Source: an uncultured Bacilli bacterium
GTDB lineage: Bacteria > Bacillota_I > Bacilli_A > RF39 > UBA660
Reading direction: 5' to 3'
DNA: 17,460 bases
Assembly (NCBI GenBank): GCA_947629425.1
Contig: CANRDR010000017.1
Coordinates: 1-17,460 of the forward strand
Shown here: positions 1 through 7,700 of the stretch, in pieces
Layout: each line of letters opens with the position of its first letter
Position numbering within the stretch: position 1 is the first letter of the stretch
Program-made: the position numbers and the translations under genes
The notes under the pieces: model-generated
The model's input: the letters and a program-made list of their open reading frames with translations, nothing else
Databases searched by the model: none
What the model was told of the DNA's origin: nothing

Positions 1-270
1 TAATGAAGAACAAACATAACCTTCCATTCCATTATAATATATATAATACCAATTTTTACTACAACCATTACCTGTTCCAGCATTCAAATTGCTAACATAA
101 AATTCTACTTTATAAGGTATAGAAGTCAATATATGTGATTTAGAACTACTAGTACTAGGATAATCTCTTAAATTAAGTCCAGTTTTATCAGTAGTATAAC
201 CTGTTTCAGCATTAACAAAAATTATACCCATAAAAAACATAATTATAAATAATAATATTTTTTTCGACAT
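1..270 (-). CDS. Secreted SH3b-like domain protein, 3' end outside window
   Basis: I translated this by hand. It starts at ATG 268-270, with AGGAGG at 278-283 spaced 7 bases away, and stays open to the left edge, so the C-terminus is missing. The first 20 or so residues (Met-Ser-Lys-Lys followed by a run of Ile, Leu, Phe and Met, ending near VNA) form a typical signal peptide, so the protein is exported or membrane-anchored. Next comes a bacterial SH3-like segment: GLNLRDYPST at about 31-40, later NWYYIYNGMEGYV near 74-86. This is the usual pattern of SH3b domains (GLNVRSGPS ... WYKV ... GYV), which often bind cell wall. Two cysteines flank the NWYY stretch and might form a disulphide. It has its own promoter and follows a terminator, so it is probably not part of the effector operon. 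Any catalytic domain would lie outside the window. Confidence 0.75.
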   Translation of the reverse strand, partial: MSKKILLFIIMFFMGIIFVNAETGYTTDKTGLNLRDYPSTSSSKSHILTSIPYKVEFYVSNLNAGTGNGCSKNWYYIYYNGMEGYVCSSL

Positions 271-293
271 ATTTTGACCTCCTTATTATATAT

Positions 294-322
294 AGTATAT
301 CATGTATAACTTTAGAAGTAAA
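294..322 (-). promoter_or_regulatory. Promoter of the SH3b-like gene
   Basis: On the minus strand TTTACT (317-322) is followed after exactly 17 bases by TATACT (294-299), which is preceded by TGA and so is also an extended -10. It lies about 24 bases upstream of the start codon at 270 and downstream of the terminator at 354-378. The match is good, but in DNA this AT-rich some -10-like hexamers arise by chance. Confidence 0.55.
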
Positions 323-353
323 ATTTATTAAATATTATTTGTCATAAATTTAC

Positions 354-378
354 AAAAAAACATCTGTATTAAACAGAT
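354..378 (-). terminator. Rho-independent terminator after the 95-residue protein gene
   Basis: On the minus strand ATCTGT (373-378) pairs with ACAGAT (362-367) around a 5-base loop, followed after one base by seven T residues (354-360). It begins only 3 bases after the stop codon at 382-384. The stem is short and AT-rich, but position and U-tract support it. Confidence 0.6.
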
Positions 379-381
379 ATT

Positions 382-669
382 TTATAATTTTTCTAATACA
401 GCATCATTTTTTTCTATACATCTTACTAAATCCGCTCTATCATACTTATTAAATATACTTCTAAACTTATCAGGATTGTATAAAAACATTTTTAAATGAT
501 TAATAAAACATTCTTTTATATTTTTAATACCATATGATTTTAAATGTTCATAATTATTTTTTACTAATCTATTAAAGAATTCAACTTTTTCTATATCTTT
601 TTTATCATAATTATTTTTAATCTTATTTACTTCTTCTAAAGTAAATCCTAAATCAAATAAATATTCCAT
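382..669 (-). CDS. Small helical protein of unknown function, 95 residues
   Basis: I do not recognise a family. The protein is predicted by eye to be all-helical, with charged Lys/Glu/Asp faces, no signal peptide and no membrane segment. I chose the ATG at 667-669 because GGAGG (681-685) lies 11 bases upstream. The longer start at 687 (101 residues) would have no ribosome binding site and would overlap the previous gene by 17 bases. With the chosen start the previous stop and this start are one base apart (TAA T ATG), so translation is likely coupled. The N-terminus (YLFDLGFTLEEVNKI) has the pattern of a short helix-turn-helix repeat (L..LGF..EEV..I) like repeats in mTERF-type helical proteins. 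A comparable pattern appears in the C-terminus of the upstream 597-residue partner. That resemblance is weak and seen by eye only. Confidence 0.7.
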   Translation of the reverse strand: MEYLFDLGFTLEEVNKIKNNYDKKDIEKVEFFNRLVKNNYEHLKSYGIKNIKECFINHLKMFLYNPDKFRSIFNKYDRADLVRCIEKNDAVLEKL

Positions 670-670
670 A

Positions 671-2464
671 TTAGATATTACCTCCATTAGATAAATATTT
701 AGATTTCATTATTAATTCTGTTATATCAGTATCTTTAATATATTCACCAAAACTATTTATTGCACCATCTAAATCATATTTTTTAATTCTTGGTATTTTC
801 TCTAATATTAATCCTATAGTTTCTATACTTTGACCTACATTAACTAATTTACTAATAATATTATCTAAATCTTCACTTTCTATTTCTCCAAAAATATTGC
901 ATGCTTGATATACATTATCTAAATTAATCATATTTTTATTAAGTACATCAATTATTTTTTGAAACTTTTCTTCATTATATATTTGTTTTAAATAATTTTG
1001 TTCATCTTCTTTAAATTTTTTAAAATCTATTCCATTTCTTGTAAAAAATTCTTCTATAGAAGTATCGGTATTAGTTTTATTTAAATTATCTTCTTTTATT
1101 GGATTACCAAATATATCTGTTAAAGTTGGATCTTTTTTAAATGGTTCATTAATAGATTGTCCAAAAACATCATTATATACATTATCTATTTTATTTTCTA
1201 TATTTGTATTATCTTTAGAATTATTATCAGTATTATTATCATTATTTATTGTAGAAAATAAATCATCTATTTTACTTAATCTTTGTTCTTCTTCATTATC
1301 ATTAAAATTATTAATAGGTTCTAATGATATATTAGAAGGTTTAAAATAATCATCTTCTTTTGTACTATTAAAAGTATTTAGATTATCTTTTAGATTATCA
1401 ACAGGTTCATATTTACTATCAAAAGTATTAAGATTATTAACAGGTTCATTATTAATACTTAAATTATCTTCTTTTAAACTATTAATAGATTCATCATTAT
1501 TTAAGTTATCTATTTTTAAACTATCAGTAAATTCATTATTTTTATCTATATTATTATCAAAAATATTATTAGTATTTAAATCTTTACTATTATTAAAAAC
1601 ATTTTCTTTATTTACATCTTTATTTATATCAGATATTGTATTATTATTTTCATCTATTTTTGAATTATCATCTTCTGTTAATTCTGTATCATTATCTTTA
1701 TCTATTTCATTTTTAAATGAATCAAAATTAAAATCTCCTATATCATAGTCATCAATACTATCATCATTATTATTTACTATATCTTTATTATCTTCATTAA
1801 TATTATTAATAGTAGTATCTATATTAGACATTTCATCTTTAAAATCATCTTTATCATCAATATTAGCTATTTCATCAAATACCATAGTATTTTCTATTTC
1901 TTGATTATAATCATAAGTATCTATATTATTATTTAATATTTCATTTTTATAATCTATTAAATTATCAGTATGATTATTTGCATATTCAATAATTTCTTCT
2001 ATTTTTTCACTATAGTATGTATAACATGTACTAATATTTTCTACTCTTTCTTCTTTAGCTGTTTTATCCTTTTTTAAATTGATTAATAAATCTTTTATAG
2101 TACGTGCTTTATTAGTTAAATCTGCTATATGTGATTTTAATTTTGCTATTTCATTTAAATTAATATTAATTTTAGATTTTATTTCTTTATTTCCAGCATC
2201 TATAACACTTAATAAATTCATTTTGCTATATTTTTCATTTAATTCTTTTAAAGAATCTTCTAATGATTTATTATCTTCTTCTAATGATTTAATTTTTTCT
2301 TTAGCGTCATCTACTTGTAATTTATATTTTTTAGCCTCTTCTACTTTTTTATCCATTTGCATTTGAATATTATCTAATGTTTCTATAGATGAATCTAATG
2401 TACTTTTCATAGTATCTATTATAGTTTTTAAATTTTCATTTGTTTCTTTTATCATACTATCCAT
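671..2464 (-). CDS. Coiled-coil protein with long Asn/Asp-rich middle and helical C-terminus
   Basis: Not a family I recognise. The 597 residues fall into three parts. Residues 1-160 are strongly helical with heptad-like Leu/Ile and Lys/Glu spacing, a probable coiled coil. Residues about 175-440 are low-complexity, dominated by Asn, Asp, Ser, Glu and Lys with recurring short blocks such as EPVNNL, VDNLKDNLNTF and LNNDES, so probably disordered. Residues about 450-597 form an ordered helical domain with LxxxG...IETIGLILEKIP, a pattern reminiscent of mTERF-like repeats. There is no signal peptide or membrane segment, so it is probably cytosolic. The start at 2464 is set by GGAAGG seven bases upstream. 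It has its own promoter and is followed one base later by the 95-residue gene, suggesting a pair. A link to secretion is positional only. Confidence 0.8.
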   Translation of the reverse strand: MDSMIKETNENLKTIIDTMKSTLDSSIETLDNIQMQMDKKVEEAKKYKLQVDDAKEKIKSLEEDNKSLEDSLKELNEKYSKMNLLSVIDAGNKEIKSKININLNEIAKLKSHIADLTNKARTIKDLLINLKKDKTAKEERVENISTCYTYYSEKIEEIIEYANNHTDNLIDYKNEILNNNIDTYDYNQEIENTMVFDEIANIDDKDDFKDEMSNIDTTINNINEDNKDIVNNNDDSIDDYDIGDFNFDSFKNEIDKDNDTELTEDDNSKIDENNNTISDINKDVNKENVFNNSKDLNTNNIFDNNIDKNNEFTDSLKIDNLNNDESINSLKEDNLSINNEPVNNLNTFDSKYEPVDNLKDNLNTFNSTKEDDYFKPSNISLEPINNFNDNEEEQRLSKIDDLFSTINNDNNTDNNSKDNTNIENKIDNVYNDVFGQSINEPFKKDPTLTDIFGNPIKEDNLNKTNTDTSIEEFFTRNGIDFKKFKEDEQNYLKQIYNEEKFQKIIDVLNKNMINLDNVYQACNIFGEIESEDLDNIISKLVNVGQSIETIGLILEKIPRIKKYDLDGAINSFGEYIKDTDITELIMKSKYLSNGGNI

Positions 2465-2490
2465 ACTAATACCTTCCTATTCTATTAAGA

Positions 2491-2519
2491 ATTATAACAA
2501 GAAAAAATAACAATGTAAA
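2491..2519 (-). promoter_or_regulatory. Promoter of the coiled-coil protein gene, -35 inside a terminator stem
   Basis: On the minus strand TTTACA (2514-2519) is followed after 17 bases by a perfect TATAAT (2491-2496), about 27 bases upstream of the start at 2464. The -35 hexamer is part of the downstream arm of the terminator that ends the upstream operon. Confidence 0.7.
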
Positions 2520-2544
2520 TAAAAAATTATACTTTTACATTGTT
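2502..2544 (-). terminator. Strong terminator ending the kinase/MBL operon
   Basis: A perfect 11-base inverted repeat, AACAATGTAAA (minus strand, 2534-2544) and TTTACATTGTT (2509-2519), is separated by 14 bases and followed by A then six T residues (2502-2507). The first arm lies in the last codons of the hydrolase gene (stop 2527-2529). The + strand also has a T-rich run after the repeat, so it could work both ways, though I see no + strand gene. Confidence 0.8.
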
Positions 2545-3420
2545 TTTTATACTTTTTTTATATATTAATTTATTATCATCAAAATAATATTCTATTTTAT
2601 TTTCATTTATTAAATATGTTATATATGATTTTAATACACTTCCTATTATAGAATATTGTGTAATATTCATAACTAAATTATAATATTCAAATATATTTTT
2701 TAATAATTCTTCAAATGTTTTATCTTTTTCTAATATATTTATTATTGTATTACATATTTCATATATTTTATTTCTATTTATATTAATTAAATCATTAATA
2801 TCTTCTTTAATATCTATATGACTTGCTATAAAATATTTACCTTTTAAAGTAGATAAATAATCTAATGTATTTAAATATTCTTTTATATCAAATATATAAA
2901 ATAAATGATATTTATTAATTGTTTCTTCACTTATTAAACTATCACCTATAAAATATACATCATCATTTGTTTTAATACCTATCATATTTGGAGTATGACC
3001 ATATAATTTAATCATTTCTAAATATTCAGGTATATTATTTTCTAATTCTAAAACATTTGATGGTTTAGCCATTAAAAATTTTGATTTTATATCATTATGT
3101 GGATTACCACCATATAAAATAGATGGTTCAAAAATAGTATACTCTGTCATTATTTGTTCTAATTTATGTGCATATATATTAGTATTTGTTTTATTTTGAA
3201 TATAATTATTGCCACCAATATGATCAGCATGAGAATGTGTATTAATTATTCCTTTTATATTAAAATTATTATCATTTATTATTTTTAATATCTTTTTTCC
3301 TGCATCAGAGTCATTTCCTGTATCTATTAAATAAATATCTTTTTCATTTATTTTATATATACCAATATTAGTATTATTTTTTATGTAATATGTATTTTTA
3401 CCTATTTGTATTAGTTCCAT
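2527..3420 (-). CDS. Metallo-beta-lactamase-fold hydrolase
   Basis: A 297-residue member of the metallo-beta-lactamase superfamily with an apparently complete two-metal site: THSHADHIGG (H62, H64, D66, H67), GHTPN (H142), FIGDS (D160) and ASH (H201). There is no signal peptide, so it probably acts in the cytosol. After about residue 205 comes a roughly 90-residue helical C-terminal tail, as in the hydrolase subgroup that carries a small winged-helix-like or helical appendage. The substrate cannot be read from sequence; relatives include thioesterases, lactonases, phosphodiesterases and nucleases. Its start overlaps the end of the kinase gene by 10 bases (ATGGAACTAA), with GGAGAT just before the ATG, so the two are translationally coupled and probably work together. 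It is the last gene before a strong terminator. Confidence 0.9.
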   Translation of the reverse strand: MELIQIGKNTYYIKNNTNIGIYKINEKDIYLIDTGNDSDAGKKILKIINDNNFNIKGIINTHSHADHIGGNNYIQNKTNTNIYAHKLEQIMTEYTIFEPSILYGGNPHNDIKSKFLMAKPSNVLELENNIPEYLEMIKLYGHTPNMIGIKTNDDVYFIGDSLISEETINKYHLFYIFDIKEYLNTLDYLSTLKGKYFIASHIDIKEDINDLININRNKIYEICNTIINILEKDKTFEELLKNIFEYYNLVMNITQYSIIGSVLKSYITYLINENKIEYYFDDNKLIYKKSIKNNVKV

Positions 3421-4160
3421 ATATCTCCAATCTTTAATATATCCTTTTTAATTTCTTCAGTATTTTTATATCTAATTTCTAAATTTTTATCTATACATTT
3501 TTCAAATATATAATTTAGTTTATTATTTTCTATTTTTTTATATAAATTATTTCTTTTACTATTTAATTTTTCTTCTTTAGTTCCAATAAATGGAAATTTA
3601 TTTGTAATTAAATAATAAAATATTATTCCAAAACTATATATGTCTGTTTGTATAGTTATTTGTTTTTGATCTATATATTCAACTGATGCATATTCTATTG
3701 TACCTATTCTTTGAAATTCATAATTATTATCTTTTTTGGAAATAGCAAAATCAATTATTTTTATATTATTAGATTCATCTATAAGTATATTAGATAATTT
3801 TAAATCACAATGTATTATATTATATTTATGTATTATATTTAAGCAATCTAATATTTTAATTATAATATTTAATTTTTCTTTTATATCTTTAAAAGTATAT
3901 TCTATTAGTGTTTTTCCTTTTATATATTCATATATTATATAATTATTATTATATTCAAAATTAAAATCATATATTTGTGGAATAAAACTTTCATTTCTTA
4001 ATAAATAAAATATATTTACTTCATTTTTTAACATTTTTATTCTAGTATTATCATTACCTAAATAATATTTATAAAAGAATTTTAAATTATTATAAGAACA
4101 TATACCTATTAATGAATCATTATGTTCATATTTTTTTATTATTTTATATTTATTTAACAT
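3411..4160 (-). CDS. Hanks-type Ser/Thr protein kinase, soluble, DFG changed to DFA
   Basis: A 249-residue protein that is almost only a kinase domain. Visible landmarks are the beta-3 lysine K31 (FFYKYY), the C-helix glutamate E47, the catalytic loop HCDLKLSN (H117, D119, K121, N124), IIDFAIS (D137, with Ala139 where Gly is usual), the GTIEYASVEY activation/P+1 segment and DIYSFGIIFYYLIT of helix F. The ATP-gripping glycine loop is poorly conserved, but all catalytic side chains are present, so I expect activity. Unlike PknB-type receptors it has no transmembrane segment and no extracellular PASTA or sensor domain. It is not EssB/YukC, the membrane pseudokinase of T7SSb. The start has no obvious Shine-Dalgarno sequence and follows the 67-residue gene by 26 bases. 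Phosphorylation of T7SS parts or effector partners is a guess from location. Confidence 0.88.
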   Translation of the reverse strand: MLNKYKIIKKYEHNDSLIGICSYNNLKFFYKYYLGNDNTRIKMLKNEVNIFYLLRNESFIPQIYDFNFEYNNNYIIYEYIKGKTLIEYTFKDIKEKLNIIIKILDCLNIIHKYNIIHCDLKLSNILIDESNNIKIIDFAISKKDNNYEFQRIGTIEYASVEYIDQKQITIQTDIYSFGIIFYYLITNKFPFIGTKEEKLNSKRNNLYKKIENNKLNYIFEKCIDKNLEIRYKNTEEIKKDILKIGDIWN

Positions 4161-4186
4161 ATGTATTTTTAATTTAAAAGAAAATT

Positions 4187-4390
4187 TTATAATGTTTTTG
4201 TTTGAGTATTTTCTTTTTTGGCTTTTAAATAAAATTTTGTTTCTTTAATTACTTTACCATTTTTATCAATTTCTCTTGCTATTGCACTTACAGCATTTTC
4301 TTCATTTTCTAAAGTATTATCAAATTCATCAAAATAATAAATTTCTGAATAAATACCACCATTTGGAGTAGGTCCTTCTACTTTTCTCAT
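4187..4390 (-). CDS. Small unknown protein, 67 residues, downstream of the effector
   Basis: I do not recognise the family. I use the ATG at 4388-4390, because AAGGAAA lies six bases upstream (AGGAA at 4397-4401). A longer reading from a TTG at 4435 would overlap the preceding gene and has no ribosome binding site. The protein starts MRKVEGPTPNGGIYSEIYYF and looks like a small beta-rich domain (alternating Ile, Tyr, Phe and a DKNGKVIKET strand-turn), with a Lys/Thr-rich tail and no signal peptide. It is the second of two small genes between the effector and the kinase, so it could be an immunity or accessory protein, but nothing in its own sequence shows that. Confidence 0.65.
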   Translation of the reverse strand: MRKVEGPTPNGGIYSEIYYFDEFDNTLENEENAVSAIAREIDKNGKVIKETKFYLKAKKENTQTKTL

Positions 4391-4409
4391 AAACGTTTCC
4401 TTTCTATTT

Positions 4410-4685
4410 TTATATATTTTTATTATGTTCTTCAAGATTATAAATAATTTCTGAATTATAATTTATTGGATTAATTAATTCATAATATGTATCTAATATT
4501 TTATTTTCTTCTACTCCTAAAAAATCAAGAATTGATATAGCAGTTTCCATACTCATATCAAAGAAACAATTATCATTTGCCAAAACTTCATCCAATATAT
4601 CTAATTTTGATTCTATTTCAACTTGATTTTCTTTATTAATTTTATCTCTTTTTGATTTTGCTAATAATCTTATATTTTCTATCAT
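4410..4685 (-). CDS. Small acidic helical protein; possible immunity or accessory protein
   Basis: Family not recognised. It has 91 residues: a basic first 20 (LLAKSKRDKINKE), then an acidic helical remainder (ESKLDILDEVL, METAISILDFLGVEENKI, YELINPI). No membrane segment or signal peptide is visible. It lies 67 bases after the effector, behind its own extended -10 promoter; this placement is common for immunity genes of polymorphic toxins, which is the only basis for suggesting that role. The start is uncertain in detail: the GAGGAG element (4700-4705) is 14 bases from this ATG. A two-codon mini-ORF (ATG ATT TAA) begins in between and stops one base before the start, so initiation may be by reinitiation. 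An in-frame TGA excludes an upstream extension. Confidence 0.7.
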   Translation of the reverse strand: MIENIRLLAKSKRDKINKENQVEIESKLDILDEVLANDNCFFDMSMETAISILDFLGVEENKILDTYYELINPINYNSEIIYNLEEHNKNI

Positions 4686-4711
4686 TTTAAATCATGAATC
4701 TCCTCTTAAAT

Positions 4712-4720
4712 ATTGTATCA
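4712..4720 (-). promoter_or_regulatory. Extended -10 promoter for the small genes after the effector
   Basis: On the minus strand TGATACAAT (4712-4720) matches the extended -10 consensus TGnTATAAT closely. The sequence 17 bases upstream (ATGAAC) matches the -35 only partly, as usual for extended -10 promoters. It lies between the effector stop (4753) and the start at 4685, so the two small genes, kinase and hydrolase may be transcribed independently of the effector. Confidence 0.5.
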
Positions 4721-4752
4721 CATAAATGATTGTTGTTCATATTTATATTTTA

Positions 4753-7700
4753 TTAAATATTTAATCCTAATACTTTATTATCTCTTAATGTTACATTATT
4801 TTGTTCTATAATACTTTCTAACTCTTGTTTTGATATAATTTCAAATCCATTCTCTTTAGTAAATAATTGGTATTGTATTGTTCCATTACTATCTAAATAT
4901 GATAAAATTGGTCTATAATTTCCAGAATCACTGTCTATAATTATATCAATACTTGCATTTTCTCCAAATAAATTATTTTTTTGACGTTTTAAATAAGCAT
5001 ATGCTTCTGTTTCTCCCATTTTAGATGAATTTATCATTTCTACTGTCTTTGATACTTTATTTTCCATTTTATTATTACCTAATAATTTATCAATTAAACT
5101 ATCATTTTTAAATTTTTCTTCTAATCTACTTAAGGATTCTCTATAATATCTATCATTTCTAGTATAGCCTAGTTTTTTATCTATGACTGATAAATCATCT
5201 GCTTGATTAGATAAATTTTTTACTTGTTCTATTCCTTTTTTACCAGTAGCATTTATTTCTATATCATTATTAAATATCAAAAATCCACCTGTTTTATTAC
5301 CTGATTTACAATTTACTAAATCTGTTAAGTAATTTGTATACCCTTGTGTAGAGTCTGCAAATATTTTTTTACCATTATTAAGATTAATTTCTATCCATTT
5401 ATGTGCTCCAACACTATTGTTACCCATTATTTTTATAGTACCATTTATATTAGCCTCTTTTAATAATTCTTGATATAATTCCGACCAACCTTTACATATT
5501 ACTCTATTTGAATCTAAATTTTCAAAGTTTTCCAAAGTTAATTCTTGATTATAAGTTAATTCTTTTAAAGTTTCATCGTTTCCTAATGCATAATTAGTAT
5601 CATAATTTACTCTTTTATTTAATTCCATATAAATATATCTTGCTTTTTCTTCATCAGATAAATTAGAAGGCATATTATCAATAATAGAATTTTTTAAATT
5701 TTTGCTATTTTCTAAAGATACTGCACCTTTATTAATTATTTTATCATTTATTTTAGAGATTTTTGCTTTTGTATCATTAAAAAGATTTTCAATATTTTCT
5801 TTAAATATAGATTTCGTTTCTGATACTTTAGCCTTAGTACTGTTAAACATATCTATTACTTTTTGTTTTAGTTTGTCAATTCCTTTTAATTCTACTATTT
5901 CTTCTGTTATATCATCTAATGTTATATCATCTTTTAGAACAAATTCATTTTTAGATAGTGACATTGGTTCTGTTACAAAATCATCTACTGATTTAACAAC
6001 ATTCATTGGTTCTGTTATATCATCTAATTTAAATATTTCTTCTTTTAAATTTTCTTTTAAAACATTATTGATATTATTTTTTGCTTTTACTTTATCCAAA
6101 AATTCTTGAGGTGCAGTTTTGACTACATCAGAATCTAATGCATTTTCTAAATTATATTTTTTAGAAATCAAATTATAAGTATCTTCATCTACAAGTTCTT
6201 TAATACTTATATTATCAGGATATCCTTCTGGTATAACAACCGCTAAAACTCTAGCATTACCATTTTCATATATTATTTCATCATATCTTATTTTTTGATT
6301 TCCACCTATTAAAAATTCTCTTTCAATGTCATTATTAGCGATTACACCAACATTTAAGCCTTTACTTCCTTGAGGACAAACAAAATCTATTTCTACACTA
6401 CCATCTGATCCTATAGGAATACCATGTGCATTTCCATCATATGAATCAATATAATTAATACATGTACTTTTACTTCTATTTGTTGTAAATATTTTACCTT
6501 TAATTTCTTCTAAATCTTTTCCTTTCAATTCTGGAAATTCTCCAATGTCAGTTGATCGTTGAAATATATAAGTTCTATCTAATTTATTACTTTCCATAAT
6601 AGAATTTATTTTTTCAACAATTTCACTTGTTTTTATTGTCTTAGAACTTAAATTTACTTCAATGTCTACACCAGTATCTAAATATGAATTTATTTCTTTA
6701 TAAATACCACTAGTATATAATGCAACTGCATCTATACATTCTTCATCTCCAAGAAGCATTGCTTTTGCAACACCAGAATTCAAAAATTCTCTAAACATTT
6801 CTTTATCTTCAAAAGGCATATTCTTTAGATTTTCTATATTTCGAAAATTATCTGTCATAAAAGATAGTTTATTAAATACCGATGATGTTCCTTCTAAACC
6901 ATGTTCATTAAAATATTTTAAATCAAATTCATTTATAGTATTAGGTGTAAACTTTTTATTTACAATTATATCTATTATTTCATCAGATAATTTTTTATCA
7001 GTTTCAATTAAATTATTTACTTCTTTAAAATAATTTTCTAATGAAATTAACATTGTTTCATTGTTATTTAATCTATTTTTACAATCATATATTGATGATA
7101 AATTTTTTGCAAAATTTTCTTTAATATTAGGATAATTTGAAAATTTATTATATAAATCATTAGATTTTGCAAACTCATATTCTATTGCATAACATATATC
7201 TTCTACTTTATTTGAAGGTATATTTCCTTTCAATAACATATCTTCTGTTATTCCGTTTTCCTTAAATACATTTCTAATATTAGTTATTTGTTCATCTGTT
7301 AAATCATCAACAATCATACTACCTATTCTTATATTTTTATTTTTTGAAGTTTCATTAAATATTGAAGAAAAATCAACTTGCTTACTAAAATCATTATCAA
7401 CAATGTTTATATTTTTTATAACATCTTCATTTATATTAAGTTTTTTTATATATTCATTAAAACTGTTTATTACACCAACATCATCTTTTGATTTACTCAA
7501 ATTTTGCCAAAAATCATCTCTTAATAATCTATCAGTTTCAGTTAATTCTCCAATATTTGTTTTATAAATTGAATCAGCAAGTTCTGCATAAACATTTTGT
7601 AAATTATCTATTTTAAAGTCCCCAGTTTTTAATTTTTCTGCTGTAATACCTTGTGATATAAAACTATTCTTTAATATTTTTGCTTGTTCATCAGTTAGTT

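Noticed and set aside
382..687. 101-residue version of the small helical protein starting at 687
   Set aside because: That ATG lacks a ribosome binding site and overlaps the previous gene; the GGAGG that follows it fits the ATG at 669 better, although the 11-base spacing leaves some doubt.
1180..1860. Repetitive look of the DNA in the Asn/Asp-rich part as a CRISPR or tandem repeat array
   Set aside because: No regular repeat-spacer unit; the pattern comes from AAT/GAT codon runs in a low-complexity protein.
2079..2366. + strand open frames inside other genes (2079-2366, 3736-3942, 12949-13167, 14120-14470, 15821-16012, 16874-17179)
   Set aside because: Antisense shadows of well-supported minus-strand genes; hydrophobic composition follows from the AT-rich complement.
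3411..4160. Kinase-fold protein as the T7SS component EssB/YukC
   Set aside because: EssB is a membrane pseudokinase; this protein has intact catalytic residues and no membrane segment.
4187..4435. Longer 82-residue version of the 67-residue protein starting at 4435
   Set aside because: The longer start is a TTG without ribosome binding site and overlaps the upstream gene; the ATG at 4390 has a good AAGGAAA element six bases away.
5702..6109. Open frame on + strand, and a similar one at 7832-8101 sharing SIPFNSTISSVISSN
   Set aside because: Both are antisense to the effector gene. Their similarity simply reflects the duplicated LDDIT linker DNA. No ribosome binding site or promoter context.
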